Assembly: GCF_028282265.1 (NCBI RefSeq)
Contig: NZ_JANQIH010000151.1
Span: 1-39,425 of the forward strand
From: Allomuricauda sp.
GTDB lineage: Bacteria; Bacteroidota; Bacteroidia; Flavobacteriales; Flavobacteriaceae
Direction: 5' to 3'
Length of the DNA stretch: 39,425 bases
Shown: piece after piece, positions 1-9,795 of the stretch
Layout: each line of letters starts with the position of its first letter
How positions within the stretch are numbered: the stretch's first letter is position 1
Notes under the pieces: generated by a model
What the model was told of the DNA's origin: nothing
Seen by the model: the letters and a program-made list of their open reading frames with translations, nothing else
The model's database searches: none
Position numbers and translations under genes: made by a program

Positions 1-405
1 AGGCATCGAATGGATACCAACGTGTATCGCCAACAAATAGAAACGTTGATGCAGAACTTGGGAAAGGGCCAACAAAAACAGGAAAAGATTTGTTTGGCAA
101 CCACTGCTGGAATGGAGTTTATCCCCATTGAAAACATTATTCTTTGCAAGGCCGATGGTTCCTATACTTCTTTTATCTTAAAGGACAACAACTCTCTTTT
201 GGTAAGCAAGCATCTTAAAGAGTATGAGAATCTTCTATCCGATCATCAGTTTATGCGAGTTCATAATAGCTATCTCATTAACCTAAAAGAGGTAAAAAAA
301 TACATTAAATCTGATGGGGGGTACATTATCATGAGCAACGATATGCATGTAAGCATTTCACCCCGGAAAAAAGACGACCTAATCGAGTCGATGAAAAGGC
401 TGTAG
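1..405 (+). CDS. LytTR DNA-binding domain protein, C-terminal part (5' truncated by window edge)
   Basis: LytTR-like motifs (IPIENIILCKADGSYTSF, FMRVHNSYLINLKEVKKY); frame remains open to base 1, so the true start is probably upstream. Confidence 0.8.
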   Translation, partial: RHRMDTNVYRQQIETLMQNLGKGQQKQEKICLATTAGMEFIPIENIILCKADGSYTSFILKDNNSLLVSKHLKEYENLLSDHQFMRVHNSYLINLKEVKKYIKSDGGYIIMSNDMHVSISPRKKDDLIESMKRL

Positions 406-460
406 CAATTAGTTTAGCTTTTGAACATCACATATACCTCCTTTTCTTAGGGGCAAAAGT

Positions 461-1051
461 TCAGTCCTGACTTTCTTTCTTATTTACCAGTCCTTTGGTG
501 AACTCGTTCAAAGTTTCAACTTTTTCTTCAAAATCGCCTTTCAGTGTTTTTCGGTATTCATTGAGATTTTTGACCAAATCGTCAATACTTTCTGGAAGTA
601 CTTCTTCAAAAAACTGTCTTAGGCGTTTGGCAGTTGTAGGTGATTTTCCGTTGGTTGAAATGGCAACCTTAACGTTACCCTTGGTGACAATCCCGCCCAT
701 GTAGAAATCGCAAAAAGGTGGATTATCGGCCACATTGACCAAAATGCTTCTTTCCCTACAATCTCTGTAGACCTGCTCGTTAACTTCAACTTTATCCGTT
801 GAAGCAACGACCATATGTTTTCCTGTCAAATACTTTTCACTGTAAACATCTTTTGTGATTTCCACATTATGGTTGGATGCCAAATCCAAGGTCTCCTTTA
901 AAAACTCGGGTGCAACCATCTGTACTTGGGCATTGGGGCTTGACTTCAAAAGAAAGCTCAGTTTTTCCAAACCAACATTGCCTCCACCTACTATGAGAAC
1001 ACTGAGATTGGATACTTTTAAAAAGATAGGATATAACTCGTTCCGCTCCAT
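461..1051 (-). CDS. Siroheme synthase N-terminal domain protein (precorrin-2 dehydrogenase/ferrochelatase-like)
   Basis: MERNELYPIFLKVSNLSVLIVGGGNVGLEK Rossmann fold and NVADNPPFCDFYMGGIVTKGNVKVAISTNGKSP motif; start chosen at MERNELYP rather than the longer track ORF. Confidence 0.85.
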   Translation of the reverse strand: MERNELYPIFLKVSNLSVLIVGGGNVGLEKLSFLLKSSPNAQVQMVAPEFLKETLDLASNHNVEITKDVYSEKYLTGKHMVVASTDKVEVNEQVYRDCRERSILVNVADNPPFCDFYMGGIVTKGNVKVAISTNGKSPTTAKRLRQFFEEVLPESIDDLVKNLNEYRKTLKGDFEEKVETLNEFTKGLVNKKESQD

Positions 1052-1144
1052 AATGCCGCTTTTGGAAAGTTCAAAGAACCGGTATTTGAGAAAACGGTTC
1101 CTATTAAGCAAGATAGCAAGAATAAGCTACTTCAAAATGATAAA

Positions 1145-3094
1145 TTATTCCATCTTCACAATGATGAATTCAGACCTGCGGTTAACATCATGTTCATCAG
1201 TAGAACACTTAACGCCATTTGCGCATTGGTTCAATAACTGTTTTTCACCGTAACCAATGGCACTTTCGATACGTTCACCTTCAATGCCCTGCGAAATAAT
1301 ATAGCTCCCCGTTGCCTTGGCTCTTTTATCAGATAATGTTTCGTTGTAACGGTCGCTCCCCCTTGAGTCGGTATGGGCCTCTATTTTAATGACCATTTTC
1401 GGATATTCTTTCATTACCTCAACAATCTTGTTCAATTCCTGGGCAGCATCCGGGCGAATCTCAGCCTTGTTCAAATCAAAATAGATGTTGTCGATTTTAA
1501 TTTTCATCACCCCTCCTTCGTTCACAATCAACTTATTCAGTTCTTTGGTGATTTCCATGGGAAGAGTGTTCATATAGTCCTGTTCGGCTGATGTAGAAAA
1601 GGACACCTCTTTAGGGATGAAACCCTCCTTATCTATTTTGACGTTATATCGTGATTCGCAATCCAGAGTTATATCAAATCTAAAAGCACCATATGGGTCT
1701 GTTGCGGTGGTCGCCAAAAGTTCTCCATCTCTGGAAAAAAGGTCTACCGAAACATTTACAACAGGTTGAGCTTTTGCTTTTCGAATTACACTGCCCTTCA
1801 CCGATTGCGCACATTGTTCCTCTAAACGATGAAAAGAATAAATATCATCGTTGCCCTTTCCTCCTTCCCTATTGGATGAAAAATAACCTCGATTGGTATC
1901 CTCCTGAACAATAAACCCGAAATCGTCCCTATTGCTGTTAATTGGCTGACCCAGATTATTGGGTTCCTGAAACCCATCATTGATTAATTCGCTCTCAAAA
2001 ATATCTAGTCCCCCCAAGCCCAAATGTCCGTCAGAGGCGAAATACAATTTCTCCTCAGTTACGAAAGGAAACATTTCCCTTCCGCTTGTATTAATCTTAG
2101 GCCCTAGATTTTTTGGTTGGGAAAAAACACCTTCGTCATCAATTTCAACCACAAAAATATCGGTGCCTCCAATGCTTCCGGGCATGTCAGAAACAAAGAA
2201 CAACAATTTTCCATCTGGACTCAGTGCCGGTTGGCCTACCGAATAAGTTTCACTATTGAAAGGAACTTCTTCAGCCTCGGTCCATTCCCCACCTTTTAAT
2301 TCGGAAGTGTACATTTTTAGATGGTTCGTTCCTTCGCCATCCCTCCCCAAAGCCTTATTGGTATAATTGTTTCTGGTAAAATATATCCGATTACCCTCGG
2401 GGATAAAACTTGCCACTGCTTCGTGATATCTGGTATTCAGAATGGGTGAAAATGGAAGTACTTCTGCCAAATCGGAACCTAAATCAACTGTATCGGCCAT
2501 AAAAAAATCAAGATAGGGCTGTTGGTTCCATTCGTAAAGATTTGTCTCAAATCTCAAAGAATCCCTGCTTGAGGAAAACACAATCTTATCTTTATAGTAA
2601 GCCGTTCCAAAATCGGCAACCGGGGTGTTTATTGCCAGGTTGGAAATATAGAATTGCGGCTGCCGATTCAGTAGTTCATCCAGTTCTTCATCATTGTTTG
2701 TCAATTGTGCCACATTGAACCCGCCCGCATTCAGATCCTTTGAATAAATCTTCATTATCGCTTTTGCCAAACGATAATTGCCCACTCCCTTTAAGGCATG
2801 TATATATCTAAAAACATATTCTGGGGCAAGTACTTTTTCGTATTTGGAAAACAAAAGACCATACCATTTAGTCGCATTCTCCATATCGGCATTGAAAAAA
2901 TAGCAATCCCCCAAGCGCTGTAGCACATGCTGTGAATCATCTCCTTTTTGAAAAAGGGACTCATATTGTTTTGCCGCTCTTTTGTAAAGCAGATTGTCAA
3001 AATTAGTATCGGCATCATTGTATTTTAGTTGACCCTTTGTTCCGAAGGCAACCAAAACACAAATAATTAGAAGTTGGTTCTTTAATGCTCCCAT
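1145..3094 (-). CDS. OmpA family protein with PD40/WD40-like repeats and carboxypeptidase-regulatory-like domain (T9SS/gliding-associated type)
   Basis: C-terminal OmpA motif (IYFDLNKAEIRPDAAQELNKIVEVMKEYPKMVIKIEAHTDSRGSDRYNETLSDKRAKA); PD40-like segments (GKLLFFVSDMPGSIGGTDIFVVE); start at MGALKNQ with a signal-like N-terminus. Confidence 0.87.
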   Translation of the reverse strand: MGALKNQLLIICVLVAFGTKGQLKYNDADTNFDNLLYKRAAKQYESLFQKGDDSQHVLQRLGDCYFFNADMENATKWYGLLFSKYEKVLAPEYVFRYIHALKGVGNYRLAKAIMKIYSKDLNAGGFNVAQLTNNDEELDELLNRQPQFYISNLAINTPVADFGTAYYKDKIVFSSSRDSLRFETNLYEWNQQPYLDFFMADTVDLGSDLAEVLPFSPILNTRYHEAVASFIPEGNRIYFTRNNYTNKALGRDGEGTNHLKMYTSELKGGEWTEAEEVPFNSETYSVGQPALSPDGKLLFFVSDMPGSIGGTDIFVVEIDDEGVFSQPKNLGPKINTSGREMFPFVTEEKLYFASDGHLGLGGLDIFESELINDGFQEPNNLGQPINSNRDDFGFIVQEDTNRGYFSSNREGGKGNDDIYSFHRLEEQCAQSVKGSVIRKAKAQPVVNVSVDLFSRDGELLATTATDPYGAFRFDITLDCESRYNVKIDKEGFIPKEVSFSTSAEQDYMNTLPMEITKELNKLIVNEGGVMKIKIDNIYFDLNKAEIRPDAAQELNKIVEVMKEYPKMVIKIEAHTDSRGSDRYNETLSDKRAKATGSYIISQGIEGERIESAIGYGEKQLLNQCANGVKCSTDEHDVNRRSEFIIVKME

Positions 3095-3095
3095 A

Positions 3096-4049
3096 CTAGT
3101 AGAATCTTGGAGATTTAAGTTTTTTCTCAACCGTTTTGAATTCATAGCGTAGAAAAATTTCATGTGTTCCACTGGTGAATTCTCCTAAATCGGAAGTGGT
3201 AAGATCATAGGCATAGCCAACGCTTAAATCTGGTGATATCTGCACTCCCAAAAGGGCAGAAAAAGAGTCATCCCAACGATACGCAATCCCAAAACTAAAC
3301 GTTTCCCGAAGCATGGCATTTGCAGAAACATCGGCAATAACCGGCGCCCCAGGAACCCACTTCACAAAAAAGGCTGGTTTAAATTTGATATCTGGAGTCA
3401 AGTCAATGATTTTCCCTCCAATCAAAAAATAATGGAGTCTTTCAGAGGCAATTTCTTGTTCTGCTCCGTCGTAATGGTCTTGCGAAAAGAAGTTAGGAAC
3501 AGCGAACCCCAAGTAAGAGGAAGCGGTGTGGTAGTAGACCCCTGCCCCGACCGTTGGGAAAAATCTATTCTCAATATTATTCTGAAAAGCAACATCAGGA
3601 TTCTGAATGGTCCCCTCGTTAAAATCAACATTAAATAATCTTCCGCCCGCCTTAATTCCGAATGACAATTTACGATTGGCATCATCCAGCTGAAGAGTGT
3701 ACGAAAAGTTTCCATCTACAAAAACCTCAGAAGAGGGTCCCAAGGCATCATGGGAAAGCACCAATCCAAGACCTACATTATTTCCCATAGGGCCATCAAC
3801 AGCCAATACTTGGCTAGTAGGCGCCCCATTGATTCCTACCCATTGAGAACGATGCATTAAAAGCGCCGTCAAATGACCACGAGACCCAGCATACGCCGGG
3901 TTTACGCTCATTGTGTTATACATGTATTGTGTGAACTGTGGGTCTTGTTGACCAACTACCTTAAAAGCGACCAGGGCAAACAGGGAAAGACAGATATTTC
4001 GAATTTTCCTTCTCATTTGTTTTTCGTTGTTCATGTGTACTATACCCAT
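3096..4049 (-). CDS. PorP/SprF family type IX secretion system membrane protein
   Basis: QQDPQFTQYMYNTMSVNPAYAGSRG is the typical PorP/SprF N-terminal signature; flanked by adhesin and OmpA genes. Start could also be 4034. Confidence 0.9.
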   Translation of the reverse strand: MGIVHMNNEKQMRRKIRNICLSLFALVAFKVVGQQDPQFTQYMYNTMSVNPAYAGSRGHLTALLMHRSQWVGINGAPTSQVLAVDGPMGNNVGLGLVLSHDALGPSSEVFVDGNFSYTLQLDDANRKLSFGIKAGGRLFNVDFNEGTIQNPDVAFQNNIENRFFPTVGAGVYYHTASSYLGFAVPNFFSQDHYDGAEQEIASERLHYFLIGGKIIDLTPDIKFKPAFFVKWVPGAPVIADVSANAMLRETFSFGIAYRWDDSFSALLGVQISPDLSVGYAYDLTTSDLGEFTSGTHEIFLRYEFKTVEKKLKSPRFY

Positions 4050-4053
4050 CGCG

Positions 4054-7000
4054 TTATCTATTTATGTATAACCAATCGGTTCTAGGTGATGAACCATCAC
4101 CCAAATCCAGTACATAATAATAGGTGCCCACAGGTAGCTGTTGGCCCTTCTGAACTACGGCCCTTCCATTGGAGGTACCGTCCCAATCATTGTTATAAGA
4201 GCGTTGTTCGAACACAATAGTGCCCCAACGGTTATAGACCGAAAGCACATTGTTGGGGTATCGGGAAATACAGTCTATCGTGAAAGTCTCGTTGACCCCA
4301 TCTCCATTTGGTGAAAACTCATTGTAAACCGTTAGGCACGAAGGCTCAACAAAAGCATCAGCGGTGTTGTTGGTTTCATCAATATCAAACTGGTCGACAA
4401 ATGAAAGACTTGCAATATTGAGATAGGCATCTTCATCCAATACTTCAACGGTCAAAGTCAAGATTGCCGTTTCCGATGGCATTAATTGGTCCATTTCCCA
4501 AAAACCTGAAGACTCATCATAAACCCCGATATCAACCTGTGAGGTAATCAATCGATAGCCCAAAGGGAGTACCTCTTCAATACCAACATTGGTAGCGATT
4601 GAACTTCCTTGATTGATTATGGTAATAGTAAAAACTACTTCGTCTCCAATGGTAGGTTCAGGATTGTCCACTACTTTGGAAAGGCTTATATCCACCGTTT
4701 GTGGTGTGACTTGAACCGTGGCCTCATCATCATCTGGGAGACCATCATTCAAATCATCTTGGTCCAGACTGGTATTGGGATTACTATCAGGGTCTGCAAA
4801 ATCGCTAGAAGTGATTTCGGCCACATTCAAATATTCGTCGGTATTTCCGGTAGGTGGATTTACGGTAACCAAAACAATTAAAGTCTCGGTAGTTCCATCG
4901 GGAATAGATCCATTGATAGACCACAATCCCGTTGAGGGTTGATAAATTCCGGCCGTTGCAACGCCTGATTGATACGCAAACCCTTCCGGAAGCAAATCGC
5001 TGACCACAACTCCGGTGGCATCACTCGCTCCGTTGTTTGTTAGATTCAAGGTAAACTCGATTACGTCCCCAACGTTTGGTGTCGGATTATCCACAGTTTT
5101 GGTCAAAGACAAATCTGCCAGTCCATTCGGGATCGGGACCACAGAATCCTGATCATCTTCGGAAATCAAATTGTTGTTCGGTGTAGAATCTGGGTCAAAG
5201 GTGTCCATCGCTATCAATTCGGCGGTATTGGCATATATTCCATTTTGAAGCACAGTCACAGTAATTTGAAGCGTTTCAGTGCTCCCATTTCCCAGACTTG
5301 CCAATGCCCAGGCACCTGTTACGCTATCATATGTACCTGATGATGGTACCGCTGACACAAAAGTGTATCCTGAGGCTATCACATCTTCAATTACCAAGTT
5401 GGTAGCGTCATTCGGGCTAGCATTATTGGCAGTTATGGTGAACGTAATCTGATCGCCAACGGGAGGGTTTAGGTTGTCTACCGTCTTTGTAATGGATACA
5501 TCGGTCAATATTCTTGGAGAAGTGGACTGTTCATCTTGGTCATCCTCAGAAAGTATGTTGTTTCCAGGGGTGGAATCAGGATCTGGTTGAATCGCCGAGA
5601 TGACCTCAGCAACGTTGGAATAATCTCCGGTGGGATTTGCCTGTACCGTAATATTCAAGACTGATGTGCTTCCTCCGATCATGGTTCCAATATTCCACTC
5701 CCCCGTGGCAACCGAATAACTCCCAGCTGAATCATCTGAGATATAGGTATAACCAGATGGTAATGGGTCCGACACTACCACACCGGTCGCATCACTTGGG
5801 CCATCATTGGTGACGGTAAGCGTAAAGGTTACATTATCCAAAACATCGGGAAACTCGTTGTCAACTGTTTTTTGCAGACTCACATCCGCTGAGGGTAGTG
5901 GGGTTGTTCCCGCTATATCTTGATCATTTTCAGCTAGAACATTGTTATTAGGGGTTGAATTAGGGTCAAGATTATCCGAAGCAAAAACCTCCGCTACGTT
6001 AAAATAGTCACCTGCCGGATTCACCAATGCAGTAATATTTAAGGTTTCGGTAGTCCCATTGGGGATTGTGCCATTCAGTTCCCAAATTCCACTAACAGGG
6101 TCATAAACTCCTGCTGTTCTTGAATTGGAAACATAGGTATAGCCTGAAGGAAGTAGGTCGAGAACTTCCACTCCCGTGACATCGCTAGGGCCGTCATTAC
6201 TGATACTGACATTAAATATTACTTCTTCACCCACGAAAGGAGATAAATCGTCAACAGATTTTCGCAAGACTAAATCTGACACCAAAACCGGAACAGGGTT
6301 GATGGTTTGCTGGTCATCTTCGGTGCCATCATTATTGGCCGGTTGTGAATCAATATCAGTTTCGTTTACATCCGTCAACTCGGCTGTATTGGTGTAATCC
6401 CCAGTGGTTAAGACGTTTGCAGTGATGCTTAGTGTTTCGGTGACGCCATTGGCCAGATTCCCTACCGTCCATGAACCGCTCAAGGCGTCATAAAGCCCTG
6501 TAGAGGGAGTGGAACTGACAAACGCATATCCTGAAGCCAAGACATCGGTTACCACAACATTGGTAGCGTCACTCGGGCCATCATTGGTAACGGAAACGGT
6601 AAAAACAATAGGGTCACCCACATTTGGGGTCAAGTCATCAGCTGTTTTGGTTACGGAGATATCCACTATTTGTACAGGATTTACCAAGGCATCGTCCTGA
6701 TCATCTTCTGCTAGAATTCCGTTGTTTGGTGTGGAATCAGAATCGGTTTGGTCTTGAGCTGTTATTTCAGCAACATTGGTGAAAACCCCTGTCGTATTTA
6801 CGGTCGCCGTAATATTCAAAGTTGCTGAAGCTCCATTGGCAAGGTTTCCTACTGTCCAGATTCCCGAGGTATTGATATAAGCTCCTGCACCATCATCTGA
6901 GTCATAGGCAAACCCAGAGGGTAGCTGGTCGGTTATTAAAACATTGGTTGCATCACTAGGCCCATCATTGGTTACTGTAAGTGTAAAGACCACATTCGTA

Positions 7001-8460
7001 TTGACATTAGGATTCGGATTGTTCACATCTTTTGTTAGGGAAAGGTCAACGATAGATACCGGGGTGAGAACCACATTACCTTGGTCATCCTCAGAAGATA
7101 CCCCATTGGCAGGAGTGGAATCAATGTCGAAAGCGTCTGAAGCTATAACCTGTGAAGTATTGCTATACAAACCGGAAGCATTGACCAGTACATTAATGAC
7201 CAATCGTTCGGAAGCTCCATTCAAAATGGTGCCTACCTGCCAAATTCCTGTCGTTTCGTTGTAAACACCAGAAGTAGCGGTGTAGCGTACAAAGTTAAAT
7301 CCTGATAGTAGCTGATCCACCACTTGAACATTGGTAGCATCGTCAGGGCCACTGTTGGTTACTGTAATTTCAAAACTTATTTCTTCCCCGACGTTTGGGG
7401 TCAAGTCATTGCCCACAACGACTTTTACCAAAGACAGGTCAGCTTGTTGGGGCGATACAGTGATGGCATCCTCATCATCCTCACTCTGGTCACCATCATC
7501 GTTATTGGGAAGACTGTCTGAATCGAATTGATCAATACCCGTAACTTCAGCGATGTGGGTGAATTCTCCAGCCGTCCCTGTAGGTGTCAATACGGTTGCA
7601 TTGAAGGTAAGGGTAACCGTATTTGTTCCCAAGGGCACATTAAGTCCAGTCCACGTAATGGTCCTGGTTCCAGAAGCAAAAGACCCTCCATTGGTAATAG
7701 CGCTGATACTGCCATAACCTAGGGGCACTAAATTGGTGACCGAAACCCCAGTGGCACCGACATCGCCCAAGTTGCTTAGATTAACGGTGAACGTAACGAC
7801 ATCACCAATATCAGGCGTGAGGCTGCTGGCTGATATATCCAACTCCAAATCAACACCGGAAAAGGCAATGGCTACAACGTCGGATACCGCTGGGCAAGTT
7901 CCGTTATCAACCGTCCACTGAAAAAAATACGTGCCCGGCATGGCTCCGGTAACCTCTGTTGCCGGATCATTATCATTTGCGAAACTTATCAAATTGGGGC
8001 CTGAGAGTTGTGTCCATGTCCCAACGCCAGAAGCCGGAGCAGTAGCATTCAAAAAAACTGATGTCAATTGATTTAAAGTTTGGTCAGACCCTGCATTGGC
8101 GGTGACCGTAGGCTCGACGGTAATGACGACATCATCAAATACTGGAGTGGTATCGGTACAGATGGCACTTAATCGAAAGGTGTAGGTGTTTCCACCGATA
8201 AATCCGCTAATTTCTGTAGTAAGGTCAGTGGTATCATCAATGGTAATGACCGGGCCACCGATTTGAGACCAAGTGGGGCCTGTAAGTACAGAACCTGTAG
8301 TGGAGCCAGCCAAATTGTAAGTGCCCAAATTTTCGCATATAGTCTGTGCTGAGCCAGCACTGACCGTGCAATTTTGTGAAAAACCAAAATACCCACAGAA
8401 TACAAAACATAATACGCTTATGAAAAGGCTTCTTTTGAGGTTGGCCCGAAGTAAATTCAT
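4054..8460 (-). CDS. Large secreted DUF11-repeat adhesin-like protein with gliding-motility-associated (T9SS type B) C-terminal domain
   Basis: Signal peptide; nine DUF11-like repeats (e.g. VDLSLTKDVNNPNPNVNTNVVFTLTVTNDGPSDATNVLITDQLPSGFAY); C-terminus LTVYNEFSPNGDGVNETFTIDCISRYPNNVLSVYNRWGTIVFEQRSYNNDWDGTSNG matches type B CTDs. Confidence 0.92.
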   Translation of the reverse strand: MNLLRANLKRSLFISVLCFVFCGYFGFSQNCTVSAGSAQTICENLGTYNLAGSTTGSVLTGPTWSQIGGPVITIDDTTDLTTEISGFIGGNTYTFRLSAICTDTTPVFDDVVITVEPTVTANAGSDQTLNQLTSVFLNATAPASGVGTWTQLSGPNLISFANDNDPATEVTGAMPGTYFFQWTVDNGTCPAVSDVVAIAFSGVDLELDISASSLTPDIGDVVTFTVNLSNLGDVGATGVSVTNLVPLGYGSISAITNGGSFASGTRTITWTGLNVPLGTNTVTLTFNATVLTPTGTAGEFTHIAEVTGIDQFDSDSLPNNDDGDQSEDDEDAITVSPQQADLSLVKVVVGNDLTPNVGEEISFEITVTNSGPDDATNVQVVDQLLSGFNFVRYTATSGVYNETTGIWQVGTILNGASERLVINVLVNASGLYSNTSQVIASDAFDIDSTPANGVSSEDDQGNVVLTPVSIVDLSLTKDVNNPNPNVNTNVVFTLTVTNDGPSDATNVLITDQLPSGFAYDSDDGAGAYINTSGIWTVGNLANGASATLNITATVNTTGVFTNVAEITAQDQTDSDSTPNNGILAEDDQDDALVNPVQIVDISVTKTADDLTPNVGDPIVFTVSVTNDGPSDATNVVVTDVLASGYAFVSSTPSTGLYDALSGSWTVGNLANGVTETLSITANVLTTGDYTNTAELTDVNETDIDSQPANNDGTEDDQQTINPVPVLVSDLVLRKSVDDLSPFVGEEVIFNVSISNDGPSDVTGVEVLDLLPSGYTYVSNSRTAGVYDPVSGIWELNGTIPNGTTETLNITALVNPAGDYFNVAEVFASDNLDPNSTPNNNVLAENDQDIAGTTPLPSADVSLQKTVDNEFPDVLDNVTFTLTVTNDGPSDATGVVVSDPLPSGYTYISDDSAGSYSVATGEWNIGTMIGGSTSVLNITVQANPTGDYSNVAEVISAIQPDPDSTPGNNILSEDDQDEQSTSPRILTDVSITKTVDNLNPPVGDQITFTITANNASPNDATNLVIEDVIASGYTFVSAVPSSGTYDSVTGAWALASLGNGSTETLQITVTVLQNGIYANTAELIAMDTFDPDSTPNNNLISEDDQDSVVPIPNGLADLSLTKTVDNPTPNVGDVIEFTLNLTNNGASDATGVVVSDLLPEGFAYQSGVATAGIYQPSTGLWSINGSIPDGTTETLIVLVTVNPPTGNTDEYLNVAEITSSDFADPDSNPNTSLDQDDLNDGLPDDDEATVQVTPQTVDISLSKVVDNPEPTIGDEVVFTITIINQGSSIATNVGIEEVLPLGYRLITSQVDIGVYDESSGFWEMDQLMPSETAILTLTVEVLDEDAYLNIASLSFVDQFDIDETNNTADAFVEPSCLTVYNEFSPNGDGVNETFTIDCISRYPNNVLSVYNRWGTIVFEQRSYNNDWDGTSNGRAVVQKGQQLPVGTYYYVLDLGDGSSPRTDWLYINR
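4400..7900 (-). repeat. Protein-level tandem repeat array (nine DUF11-like units) within the adhesin CDS
   Basis: Recurring 'DLSLTKxVDNxxPNVGDxVxFTLTVTNDGPSDATGVVVxDxLPSGY' units separated by acidic 'DxDSTPNNxxxEDDQD' linkers. Confidence 0.85.
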
Positions 8461-8856
8461 AATTCTGTAAATGAGGTTCTTTTACACAAGGAATCCTAAA
8501 CGTATTCAGAACTTTGCACTTATAGGAATATATGTTGTATTTCATCGATCATTTGTTGTGAATGGTCGATAAGACGATGGGTGGAACATAGAGGATTTCC
8601 TAGTTCGAGAGGCATCCTTATATCACTATTCTTACAATTGGGGTTTAAACCACCTTCTTGATAGTCAACATTTGAACATTTTAAAGAATCATACTGGAAA
8701 CCACTTTTAAGTCTTCAGTTTTTATAGGAAATATAAAATGAGCCTGATTTGAATACAACTTGAGAAAAACATCTTTTACAGCAAATCTGTGGAATTCTAA
8801 TAGATTATCTTGAAAATATTTTTAATACGTTTACCATAAGTTTTCAAAGTCTTTCC

Positions 8857-9756
8857 ATGAAAAACGTAGTCAGGGTAATTACCAAAGTGTCATTTTTTCT
8901 TATCACACTTTGCTTGGGAACAATTAGTGCCCAAGAAAATCCAGCTGAAAACAGATCATCAATAACGATTACCGATCCCATTGGCACAACGGTTTGGGAG
9001 ACCTCAGAGTTGGCAGAATTACATTGGACCACCAAAAACATGGATACAACCAAATTCATCCGATTCTTTTTGGTTCGAAATAAAACCATGGTGCAAGAAT
9101 TGGGCAGATTCCAAAATAATGGACATGCTTCAGGAATCAGACTTGCTAAAAATATTGGTTCCGGCAATAGCTATCAAGTAATGGGGATTGAACTATTCCC
9201 CGATAATAAAGAACAGGTAGCTAAGTTTGCGACTTCTTTTTTCACAATTAAGAACAAGGAATCCGATGAGCGAAAGCGACAGGCCCTATTGGCGCGAGAC
9301 AACCAAGACCTATCAAACAAGGAAAAGAAGAAAGAAAGAAAGAAATTAAAGAGGGCAGCCACATTAGCTGCGGAATCCACACCAAAATTGGATAACACAT
9401 TCCCAAAAGAGTTCGACGGGCGCAGAATTTCTTATGTCAAAAATTTAGCCTTTGAAAGTGAGCATTTAACGGTAAAAGTTTGGGATCATGACAAAGAGGA
9501 TGGTGATATTATTTCCATCTATCTCAATGGAGATTTGGTTTTGTCTGAACACCTATTGACTAAGGATTTACAAGAATTTGATATTCAGTTGGACCCAACA
9601 AAGCCCAATGATCTTCTATTGTACGCACATAATCTGGGGGAAGTTTCACCTAATACCGTTTCGGTAGAAATTACAAGTAGCCTCAAATCTGAAAAAATGA
9701 CCTTGAACTCTTATCTAAGAAGCTGCGAAGCGGTTCTCATCAACGTAAAAAAATAA
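8857..9756 (+). CDS. Secreted hypothetical protein with charged central linker and two predicted beta domains
   Basis: Signal peptide (MKNVVRVITKVSFFLITLCLGTISAQ); N-domain resembles Ser/Thr-rich GPI-anchored (Kre9/KNH) fold (ITDPIGTTVWETSELAELHWTTKN); KKKERKKLKR linker; C-domain LTVKVWDHDKEDGDIISIYLNGDLVLSEHLLTK. Confidence 0.7.
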   Translation: MKNVVRVITKVSFFLITLCLGTISAQENPAENRSSITITDPIGTTVWETSELAELHWTTKNMDTTKFIRFFLVRNKTMVQELGRFQNNGHASGIRLAKNIGSGNSYQVMGIELFPDNKEQVAKFATSFFTIKNKESDERKRQALLARDNQDLSNKEKKKERKKLKRAATLAAESTPKLDNTFPKEFDGRRISYVKNLAFESEHLTVKVWDHDKEDGDIISIYLNGDLVLSEHLLTKDLQEFDIQLDPTKPNDLLLYAHNLGEVSPNTVSVEITSSLKSEKMTLNSYLRSCEAVLINVKK

Positions 9757-9790
9757 ACCTCAACAATTCTTTTGAAGAAAGCTGAGGTTT
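9746..9790 (-). terminator. Rho-independent terminator for tRNA-Leu (minus strand)
   Basis: Inverted repeat AAACCTCA (9755-9762) / TGAGGTTT (9783-9790), followed on the minus strand by a T-run (rc of 9746-9753); overlaps the stop codon of the 8857 CDS. Confidence 0.7.
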
Positions 9791-9795
9791 AATTG

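Noticed and set aside
6944-7264. 106-aa and similar plus-strand ORFs (6176-6397, 6509-6700, 7331-7531)
   Set aside because: Repetitive 'VASLGPSLVTVTVKT' peptides are the antisense of the DUF11 repeats.
4400-7900. Possible CRISPR-like or satellite DNA repeat
   Set aside because: Periodicity is at protein-domain scale, in frame and divergent; explained by DUF11 repeats.
9326-9346. (AAAG)n-like tetranucleotide tract as a phase-variation switch
   Set aside because: Fewer than five clean units, inside a Lys/Glu-rich linker that explains the composition; too short to argue for slippage.
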